Part shown: one piece after another, positions 8,020 through 14,734 of the stretch
How positions within the stretch are numbered: position 1 is the first letter of the stretch
Layout of the letters: every line of letters begins with the position of its first letter
NCBI RefSeq assembly: GCF_001512305.1
Contig: NZ_LNUT01000005.1
Span: forward strand, 1,213,774 to 1,277,773
DNA: 64,000 nt
Reading direction: 5' to 3'
From: Arthrobacter sp. EPSL27
GTDB taxonomy: Bacteria > Actinomycetota > Actinomycetes > Actinomycetales > Micrococcaceae
Notes under the pieces: generated by a model
Databases searched by the model: none
What the model was told of the DNA's origin: nothing
The model's input: the letters and a program-made list of their open reading frames with translations, nothing else
Made by a program: the position numbers and the translations under genes

Positions 8020-8592
8020 ATGACGGCAAACTACCGGTACGACGTCGAGATCCTGCACCTGCTCGTCTCGCCCGCCCATGCTTACTTCGGGCGTGCCCGC
8101 GACGGCGCGGCGGACGTCCCGACGGCGGACGCGGAGCGGGTGGACGTGGTGGCCGGCAAGGGCATCGTGGGTGACCGGTTCTTCGGCAAGGCCGCGCACA
8201 TGGACGCCGCGGTCACGTTGCTCGCCGTCGAGGCGCTCGAGGCGATGTCCGCGGAACTGGGCGCAGGGCCGTTTGACCCGCTCCTCGCCCGCCGCAACGT
8301 GGTCCTCCGGGGCGCCCATCTGGCTCCGCTGCTGGGCGGCGACTTCGCCCTCGAATCGGGCGGCGCTCTGGTCCGGTTCCATGCCGGGAGGCCCGCGCAC
8401 CCGTGCGCGTGGATGGACCGGATGCTCGCGCCGGGGGCGCATGCCGCCATGCGCGGGCGGGGCGGGGTGCGCTGCCAGCCGCTCTCCGACGGCGTGCTGC
8501 ACCGGGGGCCGGCTGTCCTGGTCAGTCCCGTTCCCCTGGAGCCGGCACTCGCCGGCACGCCCAGCCTGCTGCGGCCGTCCCGCCTGCCGTAA
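8020..8592 (+). CDS. MOSC-domain protein
   Basis: A 190-residue protein matching the MOSC (molybdenum cofactor sulfurase C-terminal) domain. It has the early VVAGKGIVGDRFFGK loop at about 44-57, RRNVVLRG at about 91-98, the HPCAWMDRM cysteine motif, and the closing GRGGVRCQPLSDG segment. MOSC domains handle sulfur transfer to molybdenum enzymes or reduce N-hydroxylated compounds. This is a stand-alone MOSC without the N-terminal barrel or a ferredoxin domain. No molybdenum enzyme lies nearby. Confidence 0.85.
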   Translation: MTANYRYDVEILHLLVSPAHAYFGRARDGAADVPTADAERVDVVAGKGIVGDRFFGKAAHMDAAVTLLAVEALEAMSAELGAGPFDPLLARRNVVLRGAHLAPLLGGDFALESGGALVRFHAGRPAHPCAWMDRMLAPGAHAAMRGRGGVRCQPLSDGVLHRGPAVLVSPVPLEPALAGTPSLLRPSRLP

Positions 8593-8622
8593 CGGTTTCC
8601 GGCGGCTTCACCGGGACTTTGG

Positions 8623-8636
8623 GCCGGGGCCCCGGC
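8623..8636. terminator. Perfect 14-bp GC palindrome after the MOSC gene
   Basis: GCCGGGGCCCCGGC is a perfect palindrome starting 31 bases after the MOSC stop. No T-run follows. It may stop or slow transcription between the MOSC and antiporter genes; the assignment rests only on position and symmetry. Confidence 0.3.
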
Positions 8637-8661
8637 TGGCCTGCCGCGCCTAAAATTGAGC

Positions 8662-8751
8662 ATGGCCGAGGCCAGCACACCTGACGCGGAAATAACGGGC
8701 ACGGACGTAACGGGCAGCGATATAAAGGGCAGGGATCCGCGATGGACCTGA
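8662..8751 (+). CDS. Possible 29-codon upstream ORF overlapping the antiporter start
   Basis: ATG 8662 opens a 29-residue frame (MAEASTPDAEITGTD...) that ends with TGA at 8749-8751, ten bases inside the antiporter gene in another frame. A TAAAAT hexamer at 8651-8656 would place a transcript start on or next to this ATG, which would make it a leaderless ORF. Leaderless starts are common in actinobacteria. The frame contains three imperfect copies of a roughly 15-bp unit (AACGGGC, AACGGGC, AAAGGGC). It may be a translated leader coupled to the antiporter, or chance. Confidence 0.3.
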   Translation: MAEASTPDAEITGTDVTGSDIKGRDPRWT

Positions 8752-10031
8752 TTGTCCTAGTCCTGGTCACCGCCGCCCTGTTCGCGTGGGCGCTGGTGTC
8801 AGTGCGGCTGGAGAAGGCGGATCTGACCGCACCCATTGTGTTCACCGGCGTCGGCGCAGCCCTGGCGTGGGCGGGACTGGTAGACAGCTCCGCTCCGCCG
8901 CCCGTCATCACTCCCGTTGTTGAGATCACCCTGGTGTGGGTGCTCTTCTCCGACGCCGCCCGCCTGCCCCTGCAGCAGCTGCGCCGGGACGTGGGCCGCT
9001 ATGTGCGGCTGCTGGGCATCGGCCTGCCGCTGACGATTGTGTTCGGGTGGGGCCTGGCGGCCTGGTTCTTCCCCCAGTTCGGGCTGTGGCTGGCGCTCCT
9101 CGTGGGTGCGGCACTGGCCCCGACCGACGCCGCGCTGGGGATCCCTGTGGTGACTAATCCGGCCGTGCCCTCGCGGATCCGGCAGCTGATCACCGTGGAG
9201 AGCGGCCTCAACGACGGGATCGCCACGCCGGTGGTCATGCTGGCGATCACCGGTGCTGCCGCCGCCGCAGGGCTGGAAAGCGCTGCCGGCCCCGGGAGCG
9301 CGGCGGTTGAACTGCTGATCGGCGCCGGGGTGGGCGCAGCGGCGGGCGCAGCCGGCGGGTGGCTGCTGCGGGTGGCCCGTCGGCGCGGGACGGGCGCCGA
9401 GGATTTCGCCGGGATCGGCGTCCTTGCCCTGAGCCTGCTGGCCTACAGCGCCGCCCTTGCCGTGGGCGGCAACGGATTCGTCGCCGCGTTCTGCGGCGGC
9501 CTGGCGTTCGGAACGTGCGCCGGGCGGCGGGCGCCGGCCGAACTGGTCTTCGTCGAGCAGGTCGGCGGGCTGGTGTCGTTGCTGGTCTGGATGGTTTTCG
9601 GGGCCATCGCGGTTCCGACGATGCTGGGCCACTTCGTTCCGCTCACCCTGGTGTACGCCGTGCTCAGCCTCACGGTGGTGCGCATGCTGCCGGTGGCCCT
9701 GGCTTCGATGGGCGCCGGCCTGGACCGGCGCACCATCCTGTTCGTGGGGTGGTTCGGACCGCGCGGACTGGCGTCGCTGGTCTTCGCGCTGCTGGCGCTG
9801 GAAGCGCTGGGGTCCCTCTCCGACCAGGCGGTGGCGGTCATTACGGCCACCGTCCTGCTCAGCGTCCTGGCCCACGGTTTCAGCGCCGCGCCGCTGGCCG
9901 GGCAGTACGGGCGTGCCGCTGCCGCCGCGGGGCCGGAGCCCGGCGGCCCGGTGCCGGTGGCGCCCGCTCCGGCACGCGGCCTGAGCCGCAAGCACTCTGC
10001 CGCGGCACGTTTCCGGCGGCCCGGGACATAG
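8742..10031 (+). CDS. CPA1-type cation:proton antiporter
   Basis: A 429-residue polytopic membrane protein with about twelve hydrophobic segments. The ion-site motif APTDAALG is at residues 126-133 (D129), and the second family signature ESGLNDG is at 153-159. Both are characteristic of monovalent cation:proton antiporters of the NhaP/CPA1 group. The C-terminal tail is short, Pro/Ala-rich and then basic (RGLSRKHSAAARFRR), without a TrkA domain. Na+ versus K+ specificity cannot be read from sequence. AGGGA lies seven bases before ATG 8742. It overlaps a possible short upstream ORF. Confidence 0.85.
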   Translation: MDLIVLVLVTAALFAWALVSVRLEKADLTAPIVFTGVGAALAWAGLVDSSAPPPVITPVVEITLVWVLFSDAARLPLQQLRRDVGRYVRLLGIGLPLTIVFGWGLAAWFFPQFGLWLALLVGAALAPTDAALGIPVVTNPAVPSRIRQLITVESGLNDGIATPVVMLAITGAAAAAGLESAAGPGSAAVELLIGAGVGAAAGAAGGWLLRVARRRGTGAEDFAGIGVLALSLLAYSAALAVGGNGFVAAFCGGLAFGTCAGRRAPAELVFVEQVGGLVSLLVWMVFGAIAVPTMLGHFVPLTLVYAVLSLTVVRMLPVALASMGAGLDRRTILFVGWFGPRGLASLVFALLALEALGSLSDQAVAVITATVLLSVLAHGFSAAPLAGQYGRAAAAAGPEPGGPVPVAPAPARGLSRKHSAAARFRRPGT

Positions 10032-10362
10032 GCGCCAGTCCGGGGTGCGCCGCCGGCCCCAAAGGCGCTCCTGTGATGAGACTCACGCGCAATTTTTGAC
10101 ATCTGGCTTGAGCCGCCCACACCGCGCTGTGCACTATGGAAAGGCACGGCAGGGACAACGTCTCCGCCGCGCAGCCCCGATGAATCCGCTGGCGCGGCGC
10201 GCCACGGCACATCAGGGGCACCCATCCTGGTGGACGCAATGAGGCCAAACCGGTGAGCTCGCAGAGCTGCCCAAGGTCTCAGGCGTTCCTGGTTTGGCCC
10301 TCGGCGGCTCCGCATCGGTGCGGCAGCCGGACCTCCGGATCTAGAAATGGAAGCACTGAACA
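10032..10362 (+). other. 331-bp intergenic region, probably a structured leader of the 57-aa ORF
   Basis: No protein gene is visible. A perfect 9-bp inverted pair, GGCCAAACC at 10243-10251 and GGTTTGGCC at 10291-10299, encloses a 39-base region with internal complementarity (GAGCTC...GAGCT). It is followed at once by a strong hairpin at 10305-10329, with stem arms CGGCT-CCGCA and TGCGG-AGCCG and loop TCGG. A TTGACA hexamer at 10096-10101 may be part of a promoter, although no good -10 follows at normal spacing. The layout resembles a cis-regulatory RNA, but I could not match it to a named riboswitch class. Confidence 0.45.
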
Positions 10363-10536
10363 ATGACGTTTGAATCTCCCAACTCCGTTACCCACAAGCT
10401 CTGGGACCGCGCCACCATGCACCACGAGCTGGACGCCCTGATCCACGATCTGTCGGAGCGCCACAACACCGCCAAGAGCAACATCGCCGTCCACGCCAGC
10501 GGCCCGAACACCTTTACGCTCAGCCTGAACCAGTAG
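10363..10536 (+). CDS. Small hypothetical protein (57 aa)
   Basis: ATG 10363 opens a 57-residue frame starting MTFESPNSVTHKLWDRAT and ending in SGPNTFTLSLNQ. A GGAAG box lies about nine bases upstream, and a textbook hairpin terminator begins 30 bases after the stop. Together these make it a self-contained transcription unit despite its size. Residues about 10-35 are likely helical with several His residues (ATMHHELDALIHDLSERH), followed by a short beta-like tail. No known family is recognised, and there is no signal peptide or Cys motif. Confidence 0.6.
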   Translation: MTFESPNSVTHKLWDRATMHHELDALIHDLSERHNTAKSNIAVHASGPNTFTLSLNQ

Positions 10537-10565
10537 GTCCCGGGCCCAGCCAGCCAGAAAACGCC

Positions 10566-10605
10566 GGAGGACGACGGCGGGAGTCAGCTCCCGCCGTCGT
10601 CCTCC
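10566..10605 (+). terminator. Strong intrinsic terminator, 18-bp perfect stem
   Basis: GGAGGACGACGGCGGGAG at 10566-10583 pairs perfectly with 10588-10605 across the four-base loop TCAG, and is followed by TTTCGTTT. It ends the unit containing the 57-aa ORF and insulates the downstream TetR gene. Confidence 0.88.
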
Positions 10606-10659
10606 TTTCGTTTAACTCCGGATCAAGCGGCCAGCTCACCCTTTCGCACGCCGTGCGCG

Positions 10660-10681
10660 GTAGGTAGACTGGCCTACCTAC
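10660..10681. promoter_or_regulatory. Inverted-repeat operator upstream of tetR-eamA
   Basis: GTAGGTAG at 10660-10667 and CTACCTAC at 10674-10681 form a perfect 8-bp inverted repeat with a six-base spacer. It lies 24 bases before the GTG of the TetR gene. Position and symmetry fit autoregulation by that TetR protein (inference). Confidence 0.7.
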
Positions 10682-10705
10682 TTACCGTCAAGAGTCAGGA
10701 CCGCC

Positions 10706-11308
10706 GTGACACCGCGCCAGGATGCACCCGCGAACCCGCGCCGGAGGCCCGCCCGCGAGGCACTGCTCGCGGCGGCGGCTCGGCGCTTCTACGCCGACGG
10801 CCTGGCGGGAACGGGCATCGACTCCATCACCGCCGAGGCGGGCGTGGCCAAGAAGAGCCTCTACAACAACTTCTCATCGAAGGCCGACCTGGTGACCGCG
10901 TACCTGCACGCCCGCCACGAGGAGTGGCTGGAACTGTACCGGGCACGGGAGGAGGGCGCTTCCGCCCCCGCGGACCGCGTCCTGGCCGTGTTCGACGCCT
11001 ACGCGGACCACGCCGGCTTCGCCTACGAGCGGGGCTTCCGCGGCTGCGGCCTCCTGAATGCGGCAGCCGAGCTCCCCGCCGGCGATCCCGGACGGGAAGC
11101 GGTCCGGCGGCACAAGGAAGAGGTGGAAGCGCTGCTGGCCGGCCATGTGACAGGGCTTCTGCCGCAGTCCCCCGAGCGGGCGGCGTCCCTGGCCCGGCAC
11201 CTGGCTTTCCTCCTGGAAGGGTCCATGGCCCGGGCCGGCCTGGAGGGAGACGACGCCTGCCTCCGGGAGGCCCGCCGGATCGCGGCCGGCCTGATCGGCG
11301 ACCTGTGA
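10706..11308 (+). CDS. TetR/AcrR-family regulator
   Basis: A 200-residue one-component regulator. The N-terminal helix-turn-helix lies at about residues 33-60, with GTGIDSITAEAGVAKKSLY followed by the typical NNFSSKADLV turn. The rest is an all-helical ligand-binding domain. The GTG 10706 start follows a perfect inverted repeat that is probably its operator. Its stop codon overlaps the start of the EamA transporter (GTGA), so repressor and exporter are translationally coupled. The likely job is sensing the compound that the transporter exports, but the ligand is unknown. Confidence 0.9.
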   Translation: MTPRQDAPANPRRRPAREALLAAAARRFYADGLAGTGIDSITAEAGVAKKSLYNNFSSKADLVTAYLHARHEEWLELYRAREEGASAPADRVLAVFDAYADHAGFAYERGFRGCGLLNAAAELPAGDPGREAVRRHKEEVEALLAGHVTGLLPQSPERAASLARHLAFLLEGSMARAGLEGDDACLREARRIAAGLIGDL

Positions 11309-12282
11309 GGCCGGCGGGATTCCAGGGCGCCGCGTGGGGCGCGGTGTTCGTCCTCGCCGCCTCTGTCCTCTGGGGCACCACCGGCACGGCAGCCACCTTC
11401 GCCCCGGACGTGAGCCCGCTCGCGATCGGAGCAGTGGCCATGGGCTTCGGCGGGCTGCTGCAGGCCGCGATCGCCACCCGGTCCCTGGCCGACCATCGGT
11501 CGTTCCTGCGGGGGCGGTGGCGCATGGTGGGACTGGGCGCCGTGTCCGTCGCCCTGTATCCGCTGGCCTTCTACTCCTCCATGCAGCTGGCCGGTGTGGC
11601 GGTGGGGACCGTGGTGTCCATCGGTTCGGCGCCCCTTGCCTCCGCCGTGATCGAACGCGTCGCGGACAAGCGGCCCTTTACGGGCCGGTGGGCGGCGGGG
11701 GCAACCCTCGGCGTCACCGGCGCCGCGCTGCTGTGCATCGCCGACGCCGGCCACCCCGGCGCCGCGGCGGGCAGCGAATGGTCCACCCCGGCGGGCATCG
11801 CCTTGGGGCTGATGGCCGGGCTGAGCTACGCCGTCTACTCCTGGGCCGCGCACCGCCTGATCAACGAAGGCCTGCCCTCGCGGGCCGTGATGGGCGCCGT
11901 CTTCGGAACCGGCGGCCTGCTGCTCATGCCGGTACTCGCCGCCACCGGCGCACCCCTCGTCGGGTCCTGGCAGAACGCCGCAGTGGGTGCGTACATGGCG
12001 CTCGTGCCGATGTTCGCGGGCTACGTGCTGTTCGGCTGGGGCCTGGCCCGGGTGCGCGCCAGCACGGCCACCACCTTGTCCCTCGCCGAGACGGTGGTGG
12101 CGGCCGTCCTCGCCGTGCTGGTGGTGGGCGAACGCCTTCCCCTTCTCGGCTGGGCCGGCGCCGCCCTGATTGCCGGCAGCCTGTTCGTCCTGACCCTCCC
12201 GGCCGCGGCGCCCGGGAGACGCCTGCGCACCGGGGATCCTGCGGGCCGGCGTGAAGCGGCAGTTGCGCCGCGCGGCAGCTGA
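11305..12282 (+). CDS. EamA/DMT-family transporter
   Basis: A 325-residue integral membrane protein with ten predicted helices in two EamA repeats. Typical features are ASVLWGTTGTAATFAP in the first helix pair and the conserved GLARVRASTATTLSLAETVVAAVLAVLVVGERL near the end, described here only by its ends because it is long. Members of the drug/metabolite transporter superfamily export amino acids, nucleosides or drugs. GTG 11305 was chosen because it overlaps the TetR stop by four bases. The C-terminal 25 residues are a basic cytoplasmic tail. Confidence 0.86.
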   Translation: MRPAGFQGAAWGAVFVLAASVLWGTTGTAATFAPDVSPLAIGAVAMGFGGLLQAAIATRSLADHRSFLRGRWRMVGLGAVSVALYPLAFYSSMQLAGVAVGTVVSIGSAPLASAVIERVADKRPFTGRWAAGATLGVTGAALLCIADAGHPGAAAGSEWSTPAGIALGLMAGLSYAVYSWAAHRLINEGLPSRAVMGAVFGTGGLLLMPVLAATGAPLVGSWQNAAVGAYMALVPMFAGYVLFGWGLARVRASTATTLSLAETVVAAVLAVLVVGERLPLLGWAGAALIAGSLFVLTLPAAAPGRRLRTGDPAGRREAAVAPRGS

Positions 12283-12352
12283 GACCCGGGGCCGTTCCAC
12301 CGGCGGGGCACGGTTCGGCCGGGGCGGGGCGCCGTCGGTAAAATCCGGAATC

Positions 12353-13201
12353 ATGAGCGCAACGCCAAGCACCGCAGGAACTGTCCGGGCCGTCTTCCTT
12401 GATGTGGACGGCACTTATGCAGACTATGGCGTGGTTCCCGAGGGCCATGTGCGGGCCGTCCGCGCGGCGCGGGATGCCGGCCACCGGGTGCTGCTGTGCA
12501 CCGGGCGGCCGGTGTCAATGCTGCCGGACAGCATCCTCGCCGCAGGGTTCGACGGCCTGGTGGCCAGCGCCGGCGCGTACGTAGAAGTGGCAGGAACGGT
12601 GCTGGTGGACCGGCGCTTCCCGGCCGACCTGGCCGCGCGGACGGTCCGGGCGCTGGACGTCAACGACGCCGTGTACGTCCTGGAGGCCCAGGAATCGCTG
12701 CACGTTCCCCCGGCCGCGGCGGGCCGCTTGCGGGAAATCCTCGATGCCCACTTCCGGCAGTCGCCCGAGGGCGCCGTCGGTTCGTCCGCCATCCTTGACG
12801 CCCTGCGGGCCACTGAGGACCGCGCATCCGTGCCGTTCGCCAAGGTCTCGGTCTTCGAGTCCCCCGTCTCCATGGAACACCTCGTGAGGGAAATCGGCGG
12901 CGAGATCGCCGTCGTCGCCAATTCGGTGGCCGAAGAGGGCCGGCACGCCGGGGAGCTTTACCAGCGCGGCATCAGCAAGGCCGACGGCGTCGCGGCCGTC
13001 ATCGCCCACCTGGGCATCGCCCGCGAGGACACGGTTGCGATCGGCGACGGCGCCAACGACCTTGACATGATCGCGTTCGCCGGGGTCGGCATCGCGATCG
13101 AGGGGTCCCACCCCGATCTGGTGGCCATCGCGGACCACCTCGCGGCGCGGCCGCGGGACGAAGGCCTGGTGGCGGCCTTCACCAAGCTCGGCCTGCTCTG
13201 A
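12353..13201 (+). CDS. HAD-superfamily (Cof-type, IIB) sugar phosphatase
   Basis: A 282-residue cytosolic phosphatase. HAD motif I is DVDGT at residues 17-21 with D17 as nucleophile and D19 as acid/base. Motif II is CTGRP near residue 48, motif III is the lysine in GISKADGV, and motif IV is GDGANDLDM. The large cap between motifs II and III places it in the Cof/type IIB group, which dephosphorylates sugar phosphates and related metabolites. The start is ATG 12353 (MSATPSTAGT). It lies 70 bases after the EamA gene and converges on the GPP34 gene with nine bases between the stops. Confidence 0.88.
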   Translation: MSATPSTAGTVRAVFLDVDGTYADYGVVPEGHVRAVRAARDAGHRVLLCTGRPVSMLPDSILAAGFDGLVASAGAYVEVAGTVLVDRRFPADLAARTVRALDVNDAVYVLEAQESLHVPPAAAGRLREILDAHFRQSPEGAVGSSAILDALRATEDRASVPFAKVSVFESPVSMEHLVREIGGEIAVVANSVAEEGRHAGELYQRGISKADGVAAVIAHLGIAREDTVAIGDGANDLDMIAFAGVGIAIEGSHPDLVAIADHLAARPRDEGLVAAFTKLGLL

Positions 13202-13210
13202 CCGGAACCG

Positions 13211-14053
13211 TCACAAGGTGGCGGCTTCTTCCTGCGCCAGCCGGGTCAGACGAAGTTCGTCGTCCACCGCACGCGACGGCCAATGGCCCGTCGACAGCGC
13301 CATGACGCGGGCCGGATCCGCTCCCGGGAACAGCCCGCCGAGCCGCCCGGCCGCCTGAAGCAGGGCGATCAGCGCCGTGGTCCTGGCATCCGGCGCGTTG
13401 TTGGTGGCGGCCTTGGCATCGGGAGCGCCGGCACCCGGACCCTCCCCCGGCTTCACCTCATCGGGCGCTGCGTCGGACGCGGTGGCGTCAGCCGCCGTTG
13501 TGGGGGCCGCCGCTTCGGGCGTTGCGTCGACGACGGGCGCTTCCTCGGGCGGAGCCGTTTCCGGCTCCCCGGGCCCGGGTTTTGCCGCAGTCCACGCCGT
13601 TCCGCTGAGGGCCGCTTCGATCTTTTGCAGGAGCGCTGCTTCCGGGCCGTGGTTCTTCTCCGGATACCGCGTGGACCTGAACAGGCCGAGGTGTTTGTCC
13701 CCGATATGTTCCACGATCCCCAGGGACACCATCCCCTCGTAGATGCGCTGCACTTCAGCGCGGCCTTCCAGGATGGAGACCCACTGCTTGGGAGTGTGCG
13801 GCCGGGACTTGCCGCGGATGAGCTCCAGCTCCTGGTGGAAGTCCGTAGCAGGGGTGGCGCCGGTCGCTTTGACGTGTTTTCCCTGCAGCTCAATCGCGCC
13901 GAGCAGGTCCAGTTCGGCCAGTACCGCTCCTGCCACAGCGCTCCTGAGCGCGAAGACCGGCACTTCAGGCTTGCCGTCCTTGTCGCTTGTTGCCAAAAGG
14001 AGGAAGGCCTGGGGAAGGCTCAGCTCCACTGTCTGGGGTGATTCAGCATCCAT
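13211..14053 (-). CDS. GPP34 (GOLPH3/Vps74-like) protein, copy 1
   Basis: A 280-residue protein related to the GPP34 family, whose eukaryotic members (GOLPH3, Vps74) bind phosphatidylinositol-4-phosphate at the Golgi. Residues 1-125 carry the conserved core: LPQAFLLLATSDKDGKPEV, then ELIRGKSRPHTPKQWVSILE, then the RSTRYPEKNHGPEAAL block. A low-complexity Ala/Pro/Glu linker of about 80 residues follows. A C-terminal block resumes with PDARTTALIALLQAAGRLGG. ATG 14053 starts MDAESPQTV. A clear paralog lies at 44910-45701. The role of bacterial GPP34 proteins is not established. Confidence 0.85.
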   Translation of the reverse strand: MDAESPQTVELSLPQAFLLLATSDKDGKPEVPVFALRSAVAGAVLAELDLLGAIELQGKHVKATGATPATDFHQELELIRGKSRPHTPKQWVSILEGRAEVQRIYEGMVSLGIVEHIGDKHLGLFRSTRYPEKNHGPEAALLQKIEAALSGTAWTAAKPGPGEPETAPPEEAPVVDATPEAAAPTTAADATASDAAPDEVKPGEGPGAGAPDAKAATNNAPDARTTALIALLQAAGRLGGLFPGADPARVMALSTGHWPSRAVDDELRLTRLAQEEAATL

Positions 14054-14409
14054 AGGTTCATGGTGGACCAGGTGCACCGGCACCACAACGGGGATTTGGC
14101 CCCCGATTGCGCCCCGACCGGACCGGCCGCCATCGTCCGCCTGCGGACAGCGCAGCACTTCGCAGGAGCGAAATACACGGCGTGCCCGGACGCCGGCGTA
14201 ATTGCCGCCTCCGCGAATAGGGCCGGCCGGATCTGAGGTGGCTGCATCCGCCGGAATTAGTTCGGCCTGCGACCGAACGGCGTGCCGCGGGTGGCTATTA
14301 CTTGGATGGTCCGCACCCCGCTACTTGGACCTGAAGAGCAGCCTACTTATGCACCACGTGCCATCCGAAATTGGTTTACGCGGACACCAATTTGTGGGAA
14401 AAATTTCGT
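14054..14409. other. Gene-free stretch upstream of the FG-GAP gene promoter
   Basis: This is the first half of a 681-bp gap between divergent genes. No convincing ORF with a ribosome site was found. A nine-base direct repeat ACTTGGA with flanking CT/TT occurs near 14301 and 14323. Base composition shifts to AT-rich from about 14380 onward, which is unlike the surrounding coding DNA. Confidence 0.4.
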
Positions 14410-14438
14410 TGAGTTTCATCACTTTTGTACTGATACTG
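14410..14438 (+). promoter_or_regulatory. Promoter of the FG-GAP gene
   Basis: TTGAGT at 14410-14415 and GATACT at 14433-14438 are separated by exactly 17 bases, a good housekeeping-type match. Transcription from here would give a leader of about 290 nucleotides before the gene. Confidence 0.6.
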
Positions 14439-14590
14439 GTCAGGTACCCCGACGGGTTGTCAAGGTCTTAGTTTTGGGGTGCACCGCAGCCATATCAGAG
14501 GGTGCCACGGCGGTTGCGGGTTCAGGGCGGGCGGACTTTCGGGCCTCGTTCAGCCGGGCGCCCAGGGGGAATATCGCGGATTCCATGGCA

Positions 14591-14614
14591 GTTCTTTCTT
14601 CGCCAAGAAAGAAC
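14591..14614 (+). promoter_or_regulatory. Leader hairpin, 10-bp perfect stem
   Basis: GTTCTTTCTT at 14591-14600 pairs perfectly with AAGAAAGAAC at 14605-14614 across the loop CGCC. It lies inside the long leader of the FG-GAP gene, about 120 bases before the start. No T-run follows, so it is more likely an mRNA-stability element, a protein site or part of a folded leader than a terminator. Confidence 0.55.
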
Positions 14615-14734
14615 GCAGAAAATTCCAAGAACGGAAGAATATCTTTTCACTGCCGACGAAAGTGGCCAGTAGCACCCAATCAGCAGAATAACCATGGAAA
14701 AGGCGATCAACGCGTGAAGGAAACGGCGATTAAT

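Noticed and set aside
14054..14734. tRNA, small RNA or riboswitch of a known class in the long gap before the FG-GAP gene
   Set aside because: No tRNA cloverleaf or TTCGA arm was seen, and I could not match the leader to a known riboswitch consensus by eye. Only the promoter and hairpin are reported.
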